A DNA stretch of 42,500 bases from Paulinella micropora (lineage: Eukaryota; Cercozoa; Imbricatea; Euglyphida; Paulinellidae), in assembly GCA_019918135.1 (NCBI GenBank), contig WBZZ01003856.1, positions 102,501 to 145,000 on the forward strand, read 5' to 3'. The notes beneath the pieces were generated by a model. The model saw only the letters and a program-made list of their open reading frames with translations. It did no database searches and was not told the DNA's origin. The translations under genes and the position numbers were made by a program. This document shows positions 19,220-28,987 of the stretch, one piece after another (within the stretch, counting starts at the first letter, position 1; the number at the start of each line of letters is the position of its first letter).

Positions 19220-20224
19220 TCAAACAAGTTTTATATCTACCCCCAGCCCGCGCAAGCGAGGCTGGAGCCTGGCCCGCAAAACTTCTCCCGCCGCCCAGTA
19301 GCTACGGGGTGTGTAGATTGTTTGCTGGTCCTTGTCGAACAAACAGAACGTCTCGTCCAGCACTGTCTCTGCTCGTGGGAAAAGAGGCAGGGAAATGACT
19401 ATTTTTTGCAGGCGGCCGGGGGCGTACGTCGCCCAAAGGTCCGCCAAGAGCGTAGAGACCACACGGCCGGCCTCGGCGCTGTCCAGTCGTGGTGCCAAGT
19501 GGAGGCCTCGCTAGCTAACGTGGACGTGCCCCAGATGCTTCACGTACCACACTTCGCTCTTCTCTAGGAGAAATCTGCCGTCCTCGCAATGCAGCTGTCG
19601 GAGCCCGTTGTCTTGGCCGCCCGGGCAAAACTCCTTTTCCAAGCGCAGCCAGCGTGCCGGGTGCTCTGCTATTATAGCTAGCATTTTATACATTTTCTTT
19701 AGCAGCTCCTCTACGTTGGCAGTAGGGCGTGGGTGCGCGCTAGCCGCCATTTTTTCTTGCTTCGTCATCATTACCTGGCCAGCGCGCTCGTATTCTCCTT
19801 TCACGTGTTGGCAGTACAAAAAGTCCCAAACTTCCAAGGAGACGGGCTCCGCGCTGTGCTTAGGCAGGAGCCACTCGAGCTGTGCATAATTGCAGATCTA
19901 AGGAGGCAACCTCTGCTCAAAGGTTTTTTGCGCGCGTTTCTGGGCCTTAGAATGCTGGTCGGCAATCTCTTTGTCTTCCGGCCTGGCACTGTTCCACACC
20001 GCCTGCTCGGTACTAGCCCGATAAATCGTCTGCAGCTCTGAGCAAGAGTAGATCGACTCTAAAAACACTGCCCAGAACACGATCTCCTGGAGGGCTACCT
20101 GTGCAACAAAAGCGCTGTGCTTTTCCTCGCCGCGCACAAGCAGTTCGGCCGTGTGGGCAGCGGGCCTGCTCCGGAGACAACGCGGGCAAGGCCAATAAGA
20201 CATTTTACAAGAAATTCTGGACAA
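19220..20224 (-). CDS. Unrecognised protein; one frame broken only by two TAG codons
   Basis: From 20224 (or the Met at 20203) the frame is continuous to a TGA at 19220-19222 except for TAG at 19898-19900 and 19511-19513. All three segments have coding composition. The N-terminal part starts with YWPCPRCLRS (half of a possible zinc ribbon). The middle is helical and rich in Glu/Lys/Leu. The end is Arg/Leu-rich. TTTAATAAAG follows the TGA within ten bases, supporting it as the true 3' end. Intact length would be about 334 residues. The gene is divergent from the F-box gene starting at 20304. Readthrough, recoding and nonsense decay are all possible. Confidence 0.45.
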
Positions 20225-20303
20225 TATTTACGAGCGCGAGTCATTGCGGGAGTGGTTTGAATACTTGTCTGGCTATTTTTCAGTAGACATACCAAGCCGG
20301 CAG

Positions 20304-20847
20304 ATGTTTTCTTGTTTGTTGTCCACGGAGGTTTTGGAGCCCACCATCTCGTTCCTAGACGGTCGAGACGTACTCGCGCTGGGCAGAACGTCCAAGGTTA
20401 TGGCACACCTCAGCGTCGAGGCCTGGGCAAGGGCGGCCAAGTGTCTGAACACGGGCGCGAAGGACCTAGCCGCAGAATACACCTTCTCCGCACACCACCA
20501 ACAGCCTAACGAATGGAGCAGGCCTTTAGTGCTCTTTCACAAATGCATTTTTCGCAACCCCAGGATCCATGACAGTACTCGAGGCGAGTCTGTACGCCTC
20601 TGACCAAGAAAAGACGAACAACAAATTAGAACAACAAAGTCAGAGAACGCATCAAGATTTTTGCAAGTGCGAAGACTTATCGCTGGGTCTCTCGGCTTCT
20701 AGAGACAAAGGTGGATTTAGCGAGACCTTACAGATCGAGCTCATACACTACCGGTTTGATATTTATGCAAAACCCAACGAGCACCGGGGCACACTGGGCT
20801 GCTTTCCCGGCGTAGAACCCCCCCCCCCCCCTTTTGCCTCCCTGTAA
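20304..20847 (+). pseudogene. F-box-like protein, probable frameshift
   Basis: Starting at the Met at 20304, the N-terminus (LLSTEVLEPTISFLDGRDVL, then ALGRTSKVMAHL) matches the F-box pattern. The frame opens upstream at 20244, but the F-box begins right after 20304. It stops at a TGA at 20601-20603. The frame from 20569 to 20847 has good coding composition and would extend the protein by about 85 residues after one frameshift near 20590. The last part runs into a C run (20819-20830). It is divergently transcribed from the preceding gene with about 80 bp between starts. Confidence 0.45.
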
Positions 20848-21112
20848 ATTGGTTTTTTGCTGGCCACGCCGGACACAAAAATCAAAGTGAAGCTAGAAGG
20901 AACACAAAAAAAAGACCAATTAAAATGGGCGCGATCAACACGGAGGAAGAATGAGGGGCAGGGGGGGGGGGGAACTGAGAGGCATTTTCATTGTCCTTTT
21001 TTTTTGGGTTCTTGTTTTGGTTTTGTAAATAACCAAAGAAAAAAAAAGTAAAACTTCCTCTCGCTCCTCTTTATTCCGGGCTGCCCCGTTGTTTGGGTCC
21101 CCTCGTGCAACA
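20848..21112. other. Intergenic spacer
   Basis: It holds a G run (20960-20971), A and T runs and AATAAC/GTAAAA-type AT-rich sequence. No gene is seen. Confidence 0.4.
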
Positions 21113-22164
21113 TGTCAGGTAGCCCGGCGACGGTACACCTCCGGCTCGGGCTCGCGTCCGCCGCCGCGTTCATGTGCGCATGGCTTGGCTGCTTTGCCTG
21201 CAACTGGGAGTCGACAGCGGACGTCAGCGGCGGACCGCCGTGTTCACGACATTGCGCATCTAATTCTGGATCGTAGCACACGCGGCCGTTTTGCTGCTTC
21301 TTGGCGACGGGCAACCCTCACTGTGGCAAAGTGAATACCAATCCCTGCTACTGCCGCTGGCCTGGCACGTGTGGCTAGAATGTCTAGAACGCTACCCACA
21401 CGGGCTAAGCCCTTTGGGCGCACGCAATCCGTGCCATGACGTCAGTTTCTGCGTCTAGCAGTGTGCGTAGCCTCGGACGCGCTTGCTGTCGCCACAGAAA
21501 ACTACTGGTCACCCAGGGTCTTCCTGCTGATCGCACAGCTGTACGGCGCCTGGTTGCTCTTCAGCATCAACTCGCAGTTACGCCTGTTGCGGCGGTCGGT
21601 CTGTGCTGCCTGCAGTGCGCCTCTGCATGTTGTCCGGTCCTGCACGCGTTCTACCTTGTGTTCTGGCTAGCGCTGTCGGGCGGCGGGCTGCGGCCTTCTG
21701 TAGCGTGGGCGTTTGGGTTTGTGTCCGTCCTGCTACCCACGCCGTGGGTCTACCTCGTGGCCCTACAACTACTGCAAAACCTGCAGCTTTTGCGTGCAGA
21801 GCCAAGGCTTTACATCAGGCCAACTCAGACTGTGCGTGTCCAGAGCGCGCCGCAGCAGGGCGCTTTTTTTCAGGACGTGGTGCAAACCGCGCCAAACATC
21901 GGCACAGAAGTGGCAGGGGGCCCGCGCCGCGATTATTCGAGGCTGCGCTCGGTCGTTGACGTCTACACAGACACACCCGTCTCTAAACACCGCCCGCTCA
22001 CCAGGCTGCCATTGGCAGCGTCACCGACGCCGCCCGGCATCAAGCTATCGACCCGCAGGCTATCGATCCGCAGGCTTGCTGCGGACGAAGGCTCGGAGCG
22101 GGGCGGCCTGCCCGAGCTGTTATCCTTGGGGCGAGATTGCGAAACGCCGAGCTACTGCGAATAA
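21113..22164 (+). pseudogene. Multi-pass membrane protein paralogue, frameshifted
   Basis: The ATG at 21113 opens a hydrophobic signal-like start with Cys residues. Coding then moves between frames: FWIVAHAAVLLLLGDG (from 21264), then ENYWSPRVFLLIAQLYGAWL (from 21461), then a frame with two further hydrophobic segments and a long polar C-terminal tail ending in a TAA at 22162-22164. Breaks fall near 21262, 21445 and 21600. The hydrophobic-then-Leu/Arg layout echoes 246-1015, so the two may be paralogues. No family is recognised. Confidence 0.45.
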
Positions 22165-22210
22165 TCTGAGGCCCAGGAGGGAATAGCCGCTTTCGGTCAG
22201 GGTCGCAGGG

Positions 22211-22224
22211 CTTTCGTTCGAAAG
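22211..22224. terminator. Perfect hairpin after the membrane-protein gene
   Basis: CTTTCG-TT-CGAAAG lies 46 bases after the TAA, with AT-rich sequence (TATTTTTATTTAAAAG) downstream. Confidence 0.45.
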
Positions 22225-22466
22225 ACTCCTACCGTAAAAAAGCGAAAGTAGTATTTTTATTTAAAAGCAGCCACCCGCTTGCGACGATCGTGCCCAAAGT
22301 TGCAAGTCCGGCCCTGGTGTCACAGCGGCGTGCAGTTGAGACTCGACTACTGGCCCCGGTTCCTTCGGAGGCTTCATTTGTAGGTAGTTTTGTATGGTTT
22401 TGGCAGCACAGGCGAGCCTTGAAAAAAGGGGCAAGCGGCTGTCCGCGCTGTCGCAACTTAGCCAAC

Positions 22467-22516
22467 AAGCCTTGTGTCGCTAGCAGCGAACACAAGCCTT
22501 GTGTCGCTAGCAGCGA
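22467..22516. repeat. 24-bp tandem duplication
   Basis: CTTGTGTCGCTAGCAGCGAA occurs twice in tandem with a 24-bp period, adding eight codons in frame (VSLAAN repeated). Confidence 0.75.
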
Positions 22517-22896
22517 ACAGAAGACTGGCCGCCAGCAAGCCGCGTACAACCGTCGCAGCCACCCACACCTCTACCCAGACTGCCACGGGCCCGGCCAAGA
22601 GCGCGAGAAACTCGAACGACATAGATTACCGGAACTTGTTTAAGTTTATCCAAAACACAAGCAATGATTCGGTCCTAGGCGATGAGAACCAAGTCAAGTG
22701 TTGGAGGACAGTTCTCAAGGCCAAGCAAAGAATCCAAAAAGGTGTGTACAACCTGGAAACTTTGCAAACAGACGACGAAGCGTTGGCTGCTGCTCTAACT
22801 CTGTACTTGACACACCTCTCTTCCGAAGCGACCGGCAGTGGGGGTCTACAAACGAGTAAGGCGTTGACTGTATTTTTAATGCATAATTATTATTAA
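22474..22896 (+). CDS. Small unrecognised protein
   Basis: The frame is open from a GTG at 22474, and the first internal ATG is far downstream, so the true start is uncertain. The N-terminal part is Ala/Thr/Ser-rich. The C-terminal 85 residues are helical (WRTVLKAKQRIQKGVYNLET) and look like a folded domain. It ends in TAA (22894-22896). An overlapping frame from 22290 may hold the N-terminal part with a CPRC motif if there is a frameshift. No homologue is recognised. Confidence 0.35.
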   Translation: MSLAANTSLVSLAANRRLAASKPRTTVAATHTSTQTATGPAKSARNSNDIDYRNLFKFIQNTSNDSVLGDENQVKCWRTVLKAKQRIQKGVYNLETLQTDDEALAAALTLYLTHLSSEATGSGGLQTSKALTVFLMHNYY

Positions 22897-22954
22897 AACA
22901 AGAGGCTCAATATATATCCACCCAAGGTTCGCTCAGGCAGGCCTCGCGTGTCCG

Positions 22955-23400
22955 GGGGTTGTTGTTGGTGGCGAAGCTTTCTTGGCCGTAGCTCTGGCAG
23001 GCGGTCCGGGGCAGCTGCGCAAACGTGAAATACCCAGACTGCAAAAAATCCTGATGAGCGCGCTGGACACCTCGGCCGTGCAAAGCTTTTACAGGGTTTT
23101 TTTATAGTGCCCGCGACTTCAACCAGCCATTGAACGCGTGGGACACGCGCAGCCTGCAGTACGCGGCTTTGCTTTTTACAACACGCGCGACTTCAACCAA
23201 GACCTCAGCGGCTGGGACATGTCGCGTGTCACAGAGATGACCAGCATCTTCCAGTCCGCCAGGGCCTTCAACCAGCCGCTGCGCGGCTGGAACGTCTCTT
23301 CGCTAATGTCAGGCGACGAAATCTTTGGAGACAACCGCTGGCTTTTCGACGGCGCCTGCTCCTTCAATCAGGACCTTAGTGCCTGGAACGTACCCGCGTT
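22955..23400 (+). pseudogene. BspA/DUF285 repeat fragment
   Basis: Successive units such as FNQDLSGWDMSRVTEMTSIF and FNQPLRGWNVSSL are typical BspA-type surface repeats. The frame breaks near 23095 and 23170. Signal peptide, stalks and C-terminus are absent. Near 23395 the sequence joins the minus-strand surface-protein gene, whose repeats run the opposite way. This is a truncated paralogue of the 4170-7275 gene. Confidence 0.65.
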
Positions 23401-25488
23401 GTTTCTGGCGTCGGAGTTGAAGGCGCGCGTGCCCCGGAAAGCTTGGCGAAGCGAAGTGGCGCCGCTGGTGTTCCAGTATAGCAGCTGGTTGAAGGAGCGC
23501 GCACCCCACAGGATGCCCTCGAGGCTGCCCCGCAGGTTGGCGCCGAGGTAGCTGAGGTCACCCGTGAGGTCCTGCAGGTTCTGGAACAGGTAGCTAAAGT
23601 CGTCGACGTGCTTGAGGGCGTTGGTGCCCATCGTGGGCGCCAGGTAAGTCAAGGATTTTCGACCAATCCCAGCCAAGCCATCGTGGAACAAGCCGTTATG
23701 CAATGACCGCGCTGGCAAGCTGGGGTACCAGGACGAACCCCTGGTCGTGACGCTGACCTGGCCCCAGGAGTACACGGCTTGTATCTTGATGCCGTCGCCG
23801 GTAAAACTCAGCAGCCCCTCCAGCACGCCCCGGATGCGCAGAGTGCGCTCGTCGGGCGTGGAGGGGCACGGAGTGGGCGTGGTGCAACTGGCGACGCCCG
23901 GCGCCTGGCTGCAATTAACGAAGCCATCGCCCGTGCCAAAATCTGCTTGGAAGTCGTGCGTCCCCACGGTCAAACCGTTGCGCCCTGGCACGCCGGGGTC
24001 GAGGTAAACTACCCCGACCGAAATCCCCGAGCACCTGTAAAGGAGGACCAGGTCCTGGTCGCAGCCCAAGCCCAAGAGCCGCTGCCGCCGCGTGTCCTGC
24101 AGGGCCTGCACGCAGCCGCGCTGCGTGTACTCGGCGGGTGCCGACTGCAGCCAGGCCGACAGGTCGTGGCTGTAGCGCGAGGCGCCGCGCAGCAGCAGGC
24201 TGTAGTCGAGCAGCTGCGACGCGTCCCAGCCGCGCAGGTCGCCGTCAAAGCCCACCGCGTCCGAAAAGGCAGCCGTCAGGTTGACGAGCGAGCTGGTGCG
24301 CCAGCCCTCGATTCCGGCAAAGCTGCCGTTGGTGGCGGCAAAGGCAAACGACATGTCTTGCACCGCCGACACGTCCCAGCTGGAGAGCCCGAGCGGCTCC
24401 AGCAGGAACGACTCGGCAAACACGTAGCTCAGGTCCTGTACCTGGCGCGTGTCCAGCGCCGACACGTCGAACGGGCCCGCCAGCGCGTCTAGCCCGCTGA
24501 ACGAGCGATACAGAGAAGTCAGCCCGGCTGGCAGGCAGCGGCGCCACGTGCGCCAGCGCCGCCAGGTTTTGCAGGTGCCGCCCGGCCGTCGCGTGCAGCT
24601 CAATCTCGCCCCAGGCGTGGATTGCCGTCAACACTGCGTCGGGGTCCTCGCCCAGCTGCTGTTCGCCGCCCCCGCAACTGCAACAGACGCTGGTCGCGTT
24701 CTACCCCAGCGGGCCCCAGGAGCCCAAGTACCACGAGCACATGTAGCTATTGTTTTGAATTGAGCTCCAGGATGTAAAAAACCTCAGCTTTCTCCCCCGC
24801 GTACTGCAGGCAAGTGTTACCCCAGCCATCTGACCAGGCACCTGTGTACGCGTCGCGGAAGACCGTTGTAGGCGCGTACAGCATGCTCCAGCCCAGGGCA
24901 GGCCCCGCCAGGCTCACGTAGTACTCCCCTGCCGACGCGTACACGTGGCGGCAGAGCGAGCCATTGTTGTAGCACCGCGCGGTCGGCGAGCCGTCGCCCC
25001 AGTCCACTCGAACCCTGGGGGCTCTTCTTGTTGTTGCTGCAAACCCCGGCGCCGCGTCTGGGCGCCGCCCAGCGGTAGCTGATAGACCCCACCAGCTGTA
25101 CTGACGTTGACTGTCAGCAGGGCGGGGCCCTTGGTGCTCGGTGAATCTGACACGGAGGCCGAGCTTGACACGGACACCGAACTTGACATGGAGACCGAAC
25201 TTGACATGGAGACCGAACTTGGCACGGAGACCGAACTTGGCACGGACGCTGAGCTCGACGCGGATGCCGAGCTGGATACGGACACCGAACTTGACACGGA
25301 GACAGACCGAACTGACACGGAGACCGAACTTGACACGGACGCTGAGCTCGACGCGGATGCCGGGGCCGAGCTCGTTGGCTGCAGCAACTGGAAGGTGGCA
25401 CCGTCCGGCACCGTAGCCCGCCTAGTGATGATGATGAGTATATAGAAACTGAATGGAACGCTTTCTTTGAATCAAATTCAACTATCAT
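23395..25488 (-). pseudogene. Second large BspA/DUF285 surface protein, truncated and frameshifted
   Basis: On the minus strand it encodes a Ser/Val-rich repeat (25370-25140), a PKD-like domain with WGDGSPTARCYNNGSLCRHV (about 25010-24920), and long DUF285 repeats (24520-24080; e.g. GLSSWDVSAVQDMSFAFAAT). A divergent beta-rich segment (24000-23650) and further DUF285 repeats end at about 23395. Breaks fall near 25020, 24750 and 24540, and a TAG lies in one frame at 24701-24703. No clear signal peptide is present. The 3' end is lost at the junction with the plus-strand fragment. It is related to 4170-7275 but ordered differently, with the Ser-rich stalk before the PKD-like domain. Confidence 0.6.
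25137..25370 (-). repeat. Ser/Val coding tandem repeat
   Basis: On the plus strand, an 18-bp unit close to GACACGGAGACCGAACTT recurs about a dozen times. On the minus strand it encodes SSVSVS units. Plus-strand ORFs here are shadows. Confidence 0.8.
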
Positions 25489-25529
25489 CTATATAACTAA
25501 TGAGAAATCATCACAGTGAAATACGACTC

Positions 25530-25617
25530 CTAGACCGCTCTCCGACTCAGAAGTTTCATGAAGTTTTTTTTGACGACCCTCTTGACGATCAGCTTTTGCT
25601 TCACTGCAACTTTTCTA
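25530..25617 (-). pseudogene. 3' part of a small basic ORF split by the retrotransposon
   Basis: About 28 Lys/Arg/Val-rich codons end in TAG at 25530-25532. They continue in frame from the 5' part (35895-36064) once the element and one target duplication are removed. Without the element the protein would be about 85 residues, with a basic C-terminus. It is unrecognised. Confidence 0.5.
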
Positions 25618-25622
25618 AGCCA
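25618..25622. repeat. Target-site duplication, left copy
   Basis: AGCCA on the plus strand (TGGCT in element sense) is repeated at 35895-35899. A longer 9-base match (GATTGGCTT in element sense) leaves the exact boundary ambiguous by about one to four bases. Confidence 0.7.
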
Positions 25623-25707
25623 ATCCGGACAAATAATACTGAAAAGCAAGCTGGTGCACCTGTCACCAGGAAAAGGTTTACCGGCTATCCGGGGGGTGAT
25701 GCCTACA
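25623..25707 (-). repeat. 3' LTR (85 bp)
   Basis: It matches the 5' LTR except for two T/C differences and a missing 5-bp stretch in GGTAAAAAGTACC. In element sense it begins TGTAGG and ends CGGAT. Confidence 0.75.
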
Positions 25708-25710
25708 GTA

Positions 25711-25720
25711 CCCCCTCCCG
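25711..25720 (-). promoter_or_regulatory. Polypurine tract
   Basis: CGGGAGGGGG in element sense, three bases before the 3' LTR. This is the expected primer site for plus-strand DNA synthesis. Confidence 0.65.
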
Positions 25721-26532
25721 ATTTTATGACGGAAATAGCATTTTCGTCATACACCTTCTGATTTCTTTCTGCAAATAGTATGCGCTATGGAGTCATGCCA
25801 CACAGCGCATCGACCCACGGATAGACGCTAAAAGACGATAAATATATCCTCATACGGCACGTCAAAGCGGATTCTCTAGCCTTTCTTGTAAATTTTGAAC
25901 TCCTTCCCCTCAATTTTTTTTTCGGCAGTATGTCCAGAACAAACGTACTATTAATAAAAAATACAAGCAACGTGGTGCTGTAGTACGATTCCCCCTTTGA
26001 TCTCCTTCTTCTTCTTATCATTATCATTATTATTATTATTATTCACAGGGACATCGTAAGTACATTGTCTTTTTTAATGACATACCCTTGTATAAGGCGG
26101 ATATCCTATGATATAGTATTAGGGGGCCAGTCCTAATAGCTATATCCGAAGTCGAGGTGTATGTACCCGACCCTGCGATATACCGACACAAGTAGAGATT
26201 GACCGTGCTCAGGTACAACAGTATATAATCTATCGTAAAAATAATTTAATGAAAGTTTCAGAGAACATTTCATTTTCGAGAACATCATCCCAGGACTTGG
26301 AAAGGGTCATACCCGGGAACACCATCGCTCAATACACTAGCGATCCCCGTATACGGTGTAGTATCATCGTCGATCGACCTTTCGCACTCGTATGTTGCGA
26401 TCGAATGCCAAGTTATATCACTGAGTCTTTTTAATATTCATATTGATAACTGATGATGCATGATCAAATCATGATACGCCGTGGGCAATCAATCAGTTTA
26501 TTTGAGACGCATAAAGAAAAATAGTTTCTTTG
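25721..26532 (-). other. 3' non-coding region of the retrotransposon
   Basis: AT-rich sequence between the last pol codon and the polypurine tract, with an ATT microsatellite (about 26022-26042). No convincing coding sequence is present. It does not resemble the 5' leader, which rules out a long LTR. Confidence 0.6.
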
Positions 26533-27498
26533 TCACTGCCTTCGTCGTCTGGCGCGGATTTCTTTGCCTGGTGGAGGACCACCAACAAAAGTCAGATCGA
26601 ACTTTGACTGTTCGAGAATGTCCCAGATCTTATTAGGGATTCCGCCCAACGATAATTCAAAAGGGACATCAAGCACTCCTCTTGGCAGTGTCTGAATGGT
26701 CCACGCAGTGTAATCCTTGTCTCTGGGAGTAATTGTATCATCCCATGTCTCGAGACTTTTTGCGTCTTTATATACTGGCAGATAATGTCTTGCCTTTGGA
26801 TCCTCAACCGGGTCCATACTTCTCCAGAACTGGAGTATCGGTTGTACTATCTTTGCGGCTGATGATATTTTGAGTGTCCGTGTGACACGCATCTGTCGTG
26901 GGACCGCCACGACCCGCATCAAGTATAAGTCTGAGAGAGTGTCATCAGCGACATGTTGTTCCGCTGGTCTCATCAGATAGAAAACATTTTTCACCCATGC
27001 GATGGTTGCTATCGCATCGCCTTCCTTCCATCGCTCATGGACAATCTCAACGTTGCCCGCGTTTGGGTCAGTGTCCGTTCCCTCCTCCTCCTGGTGGACG
27101 TCCTTTGATCTCATCGACCTCACCGCCTTCCTCGGTTGGTCGTTGATAAGATCATTCCGCGCTCTCCTTAGCTGCGCCTCTGTAATCTTCTCCTTCTTTC
27201 CGCTATGCTCTCGCGGAGACTTAGACTGAGTCCCCACCGCGCTTATGCGGTCAGTCTTCTCCTTGCTGTCCACCTCACTCTCCTCCTTCTCAGCTATCGG
27301 TGCCCGATAAGCATCGTCTTGGTCTATGCCAGCCTCGTTGTGGATGGGCGGCACCTCTTTGAAATCATCCTTCATCCGTTTTAACGCCTCCTCAACGGAT
27401 TCATCTTCCAGTAAGAAGGGATCATACTTAATCAGCCTTCTTACATTCACAATTTGCACCTTCCCTCTAGCCCTGATCTTGTAATTCAGAGGTCCCGT
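26533..27498 (-). pseudogene. pol: C-terminal end of Pol after the integrase
   Basis: This frame directly continues the integrase frame after the TAA at 27502-27504. It begins with NYKIRARGKVQIVNVRRL, the usual chromodomain-side segment after GPY/F in Ty3/gypsy integrases. It continues with a charged, Glu/Lys/Asp-rich region and a Trp-containing C-terminal domain, ending in a basic tail and TGA. I do not see a clear chromodomain. Confidence 0.6.
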
Positions 27499-27501
27499 CT
27501 G

Positions 27502-28968
27502 TTACATAATCTGATAAGGTCCTTTCCAGTGAGTGAACAGCTTAGAGCTGACTCCCTTCGGGACTTGAGGATGGTACAATAGTACAATATCCCCGACCTG
27601 GAACTTGATCTGATCCAAGTGCGCTTGTCGCACCCCTTCAGCATCAGTCTTTCGGCGCTCCGCCTCTCTATGCGCCCTGACTATTTGTTCCGCCTCCATC
27701 TTCACTCTAAGTCTCATCCCAAACAACTCATCCGCATCCGCCCAAGTGTCTTTTGGGTGAAGGAGCGAAGTCGGGATATCAGGCTCACGCCCATATACTA
27801 ACTGATATGGCGAGATTGAGCTCTTCGAGCCTCCTAACGCCGTAGAGGGTAGACAGTTCATTGCAAACGCAAATGATGGTGCTGCCTCGACCCATGCTCT
27901 TTGATTCTCCTTCTTCGAGCAATACATCTTTAGCGAGGCTTTGAGGGGTCTGTGTACCCGCTCGATTTTCCCATTTGCTCGCGGGTTATAGGCAGTAACA
28001 TATTGCCATTTCATCCCGTAAAATTTAGATAGTTTGTCGATGACCTCGCTATTAAAGTCCGAGCCTCGATCAGAACATATCTTTCTTGGTACCCCGATCT
28101 GTGAGATGATCCTATCGATCAGCGCCTCGGCCGTCGTCTTGCCGGTAACGTCTTTGACAGGGATGATCCACACATAGTTGGTGGCTCTGTCAATAGCCGT
28201 AAGGAGGTATTTGTAACCATCCTTCGATTCTGGGAAAGGTCCCACATGATCAATGTGTATAAACTCAAACACCCCCCATGAAGAGGAAATTTGCCAATCA
28301 GGCCGAAATTTGCCTTCAGTGGTGTTTTGTTTATCTTGCACGGGATGCATGCATCCACCGCCTGATCTATCTCCTCCTTCATCTTCTTCCACCAGAATCG
28401 CCTCGCTACGAACATATGAGTTCGTTGTCGACCCGGATGCGCCAAAAGTGGGCAATTGTGGGCTGCGACAAATATAAATCGTCTCAGACTCTCCGGTACC
28501 CAAAGGGTCCATTTGTCCGGCTGTGACGCATAGCGACCGTGAAGGCCCTGGTACCACAGTAGACCATCTCTCCATTCCCATCTCCTTCATCTGATCTTTG
28601 ATCGCTTTCGTCATCCGTAGCTCATCCGGGTTCTGATATAACTGTATCAGTTCTTTAAACTCCGGATCTTGAGCCTGTTGTTGCCTCCATGCGGTAGGCG
28701 AGGCTATATGGATAGTACCATCTTCTAGCCGTACCCCGATTCTTTCCGGGTCATCGTCTAGGTCACTTCTCCGCTCTTGAGGAGGCTCCGCATAAACTTC
28801 CTGCGTCTCCTCTTCCTCTCTTATGTTCGCCTTCGCATTCTCATATACCTCATAGGACCACTCAGCGTCCTCCTGGGTATGTAGCTCACAACATATCCCG
28901 TGATCCGGGCCTTGTGGACTGTACCGTAGACCTGTGCGGTCATATCGGGCTCCACTCGCCATCTCCAT
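27502..28968 (-). pseudogene. pol: Retrotransposon integrase
   Basis: The catalytic core shows the D,D-35-E pattern: HIDHVGPFP, SDRGSDFNS and PRANGKIERVHR. GPYQIM at the end is the GPY/F motif. The N-terminal HHCC zinc finger (H...H...CIPCK) is in another frame (about 28470-28330), so two frameshifts flank it (near 28450 and 28290). A TAA at 27504-27502 interrupts the frame just after GPY/F. The upstream linker frame begins near 28990 after another frameshift. Confidence 0.75.
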
Positions 28969-28987
28969 CGCCTCAATGTGGCTGACC

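Noticed and set aside
23779..24492. Long plus-strand ORF opposite the minus-strand BspA gene
   Set aside because: It is an antisense shadow in GC-rich sequence. The minus strand shows real DUF285 repeats.
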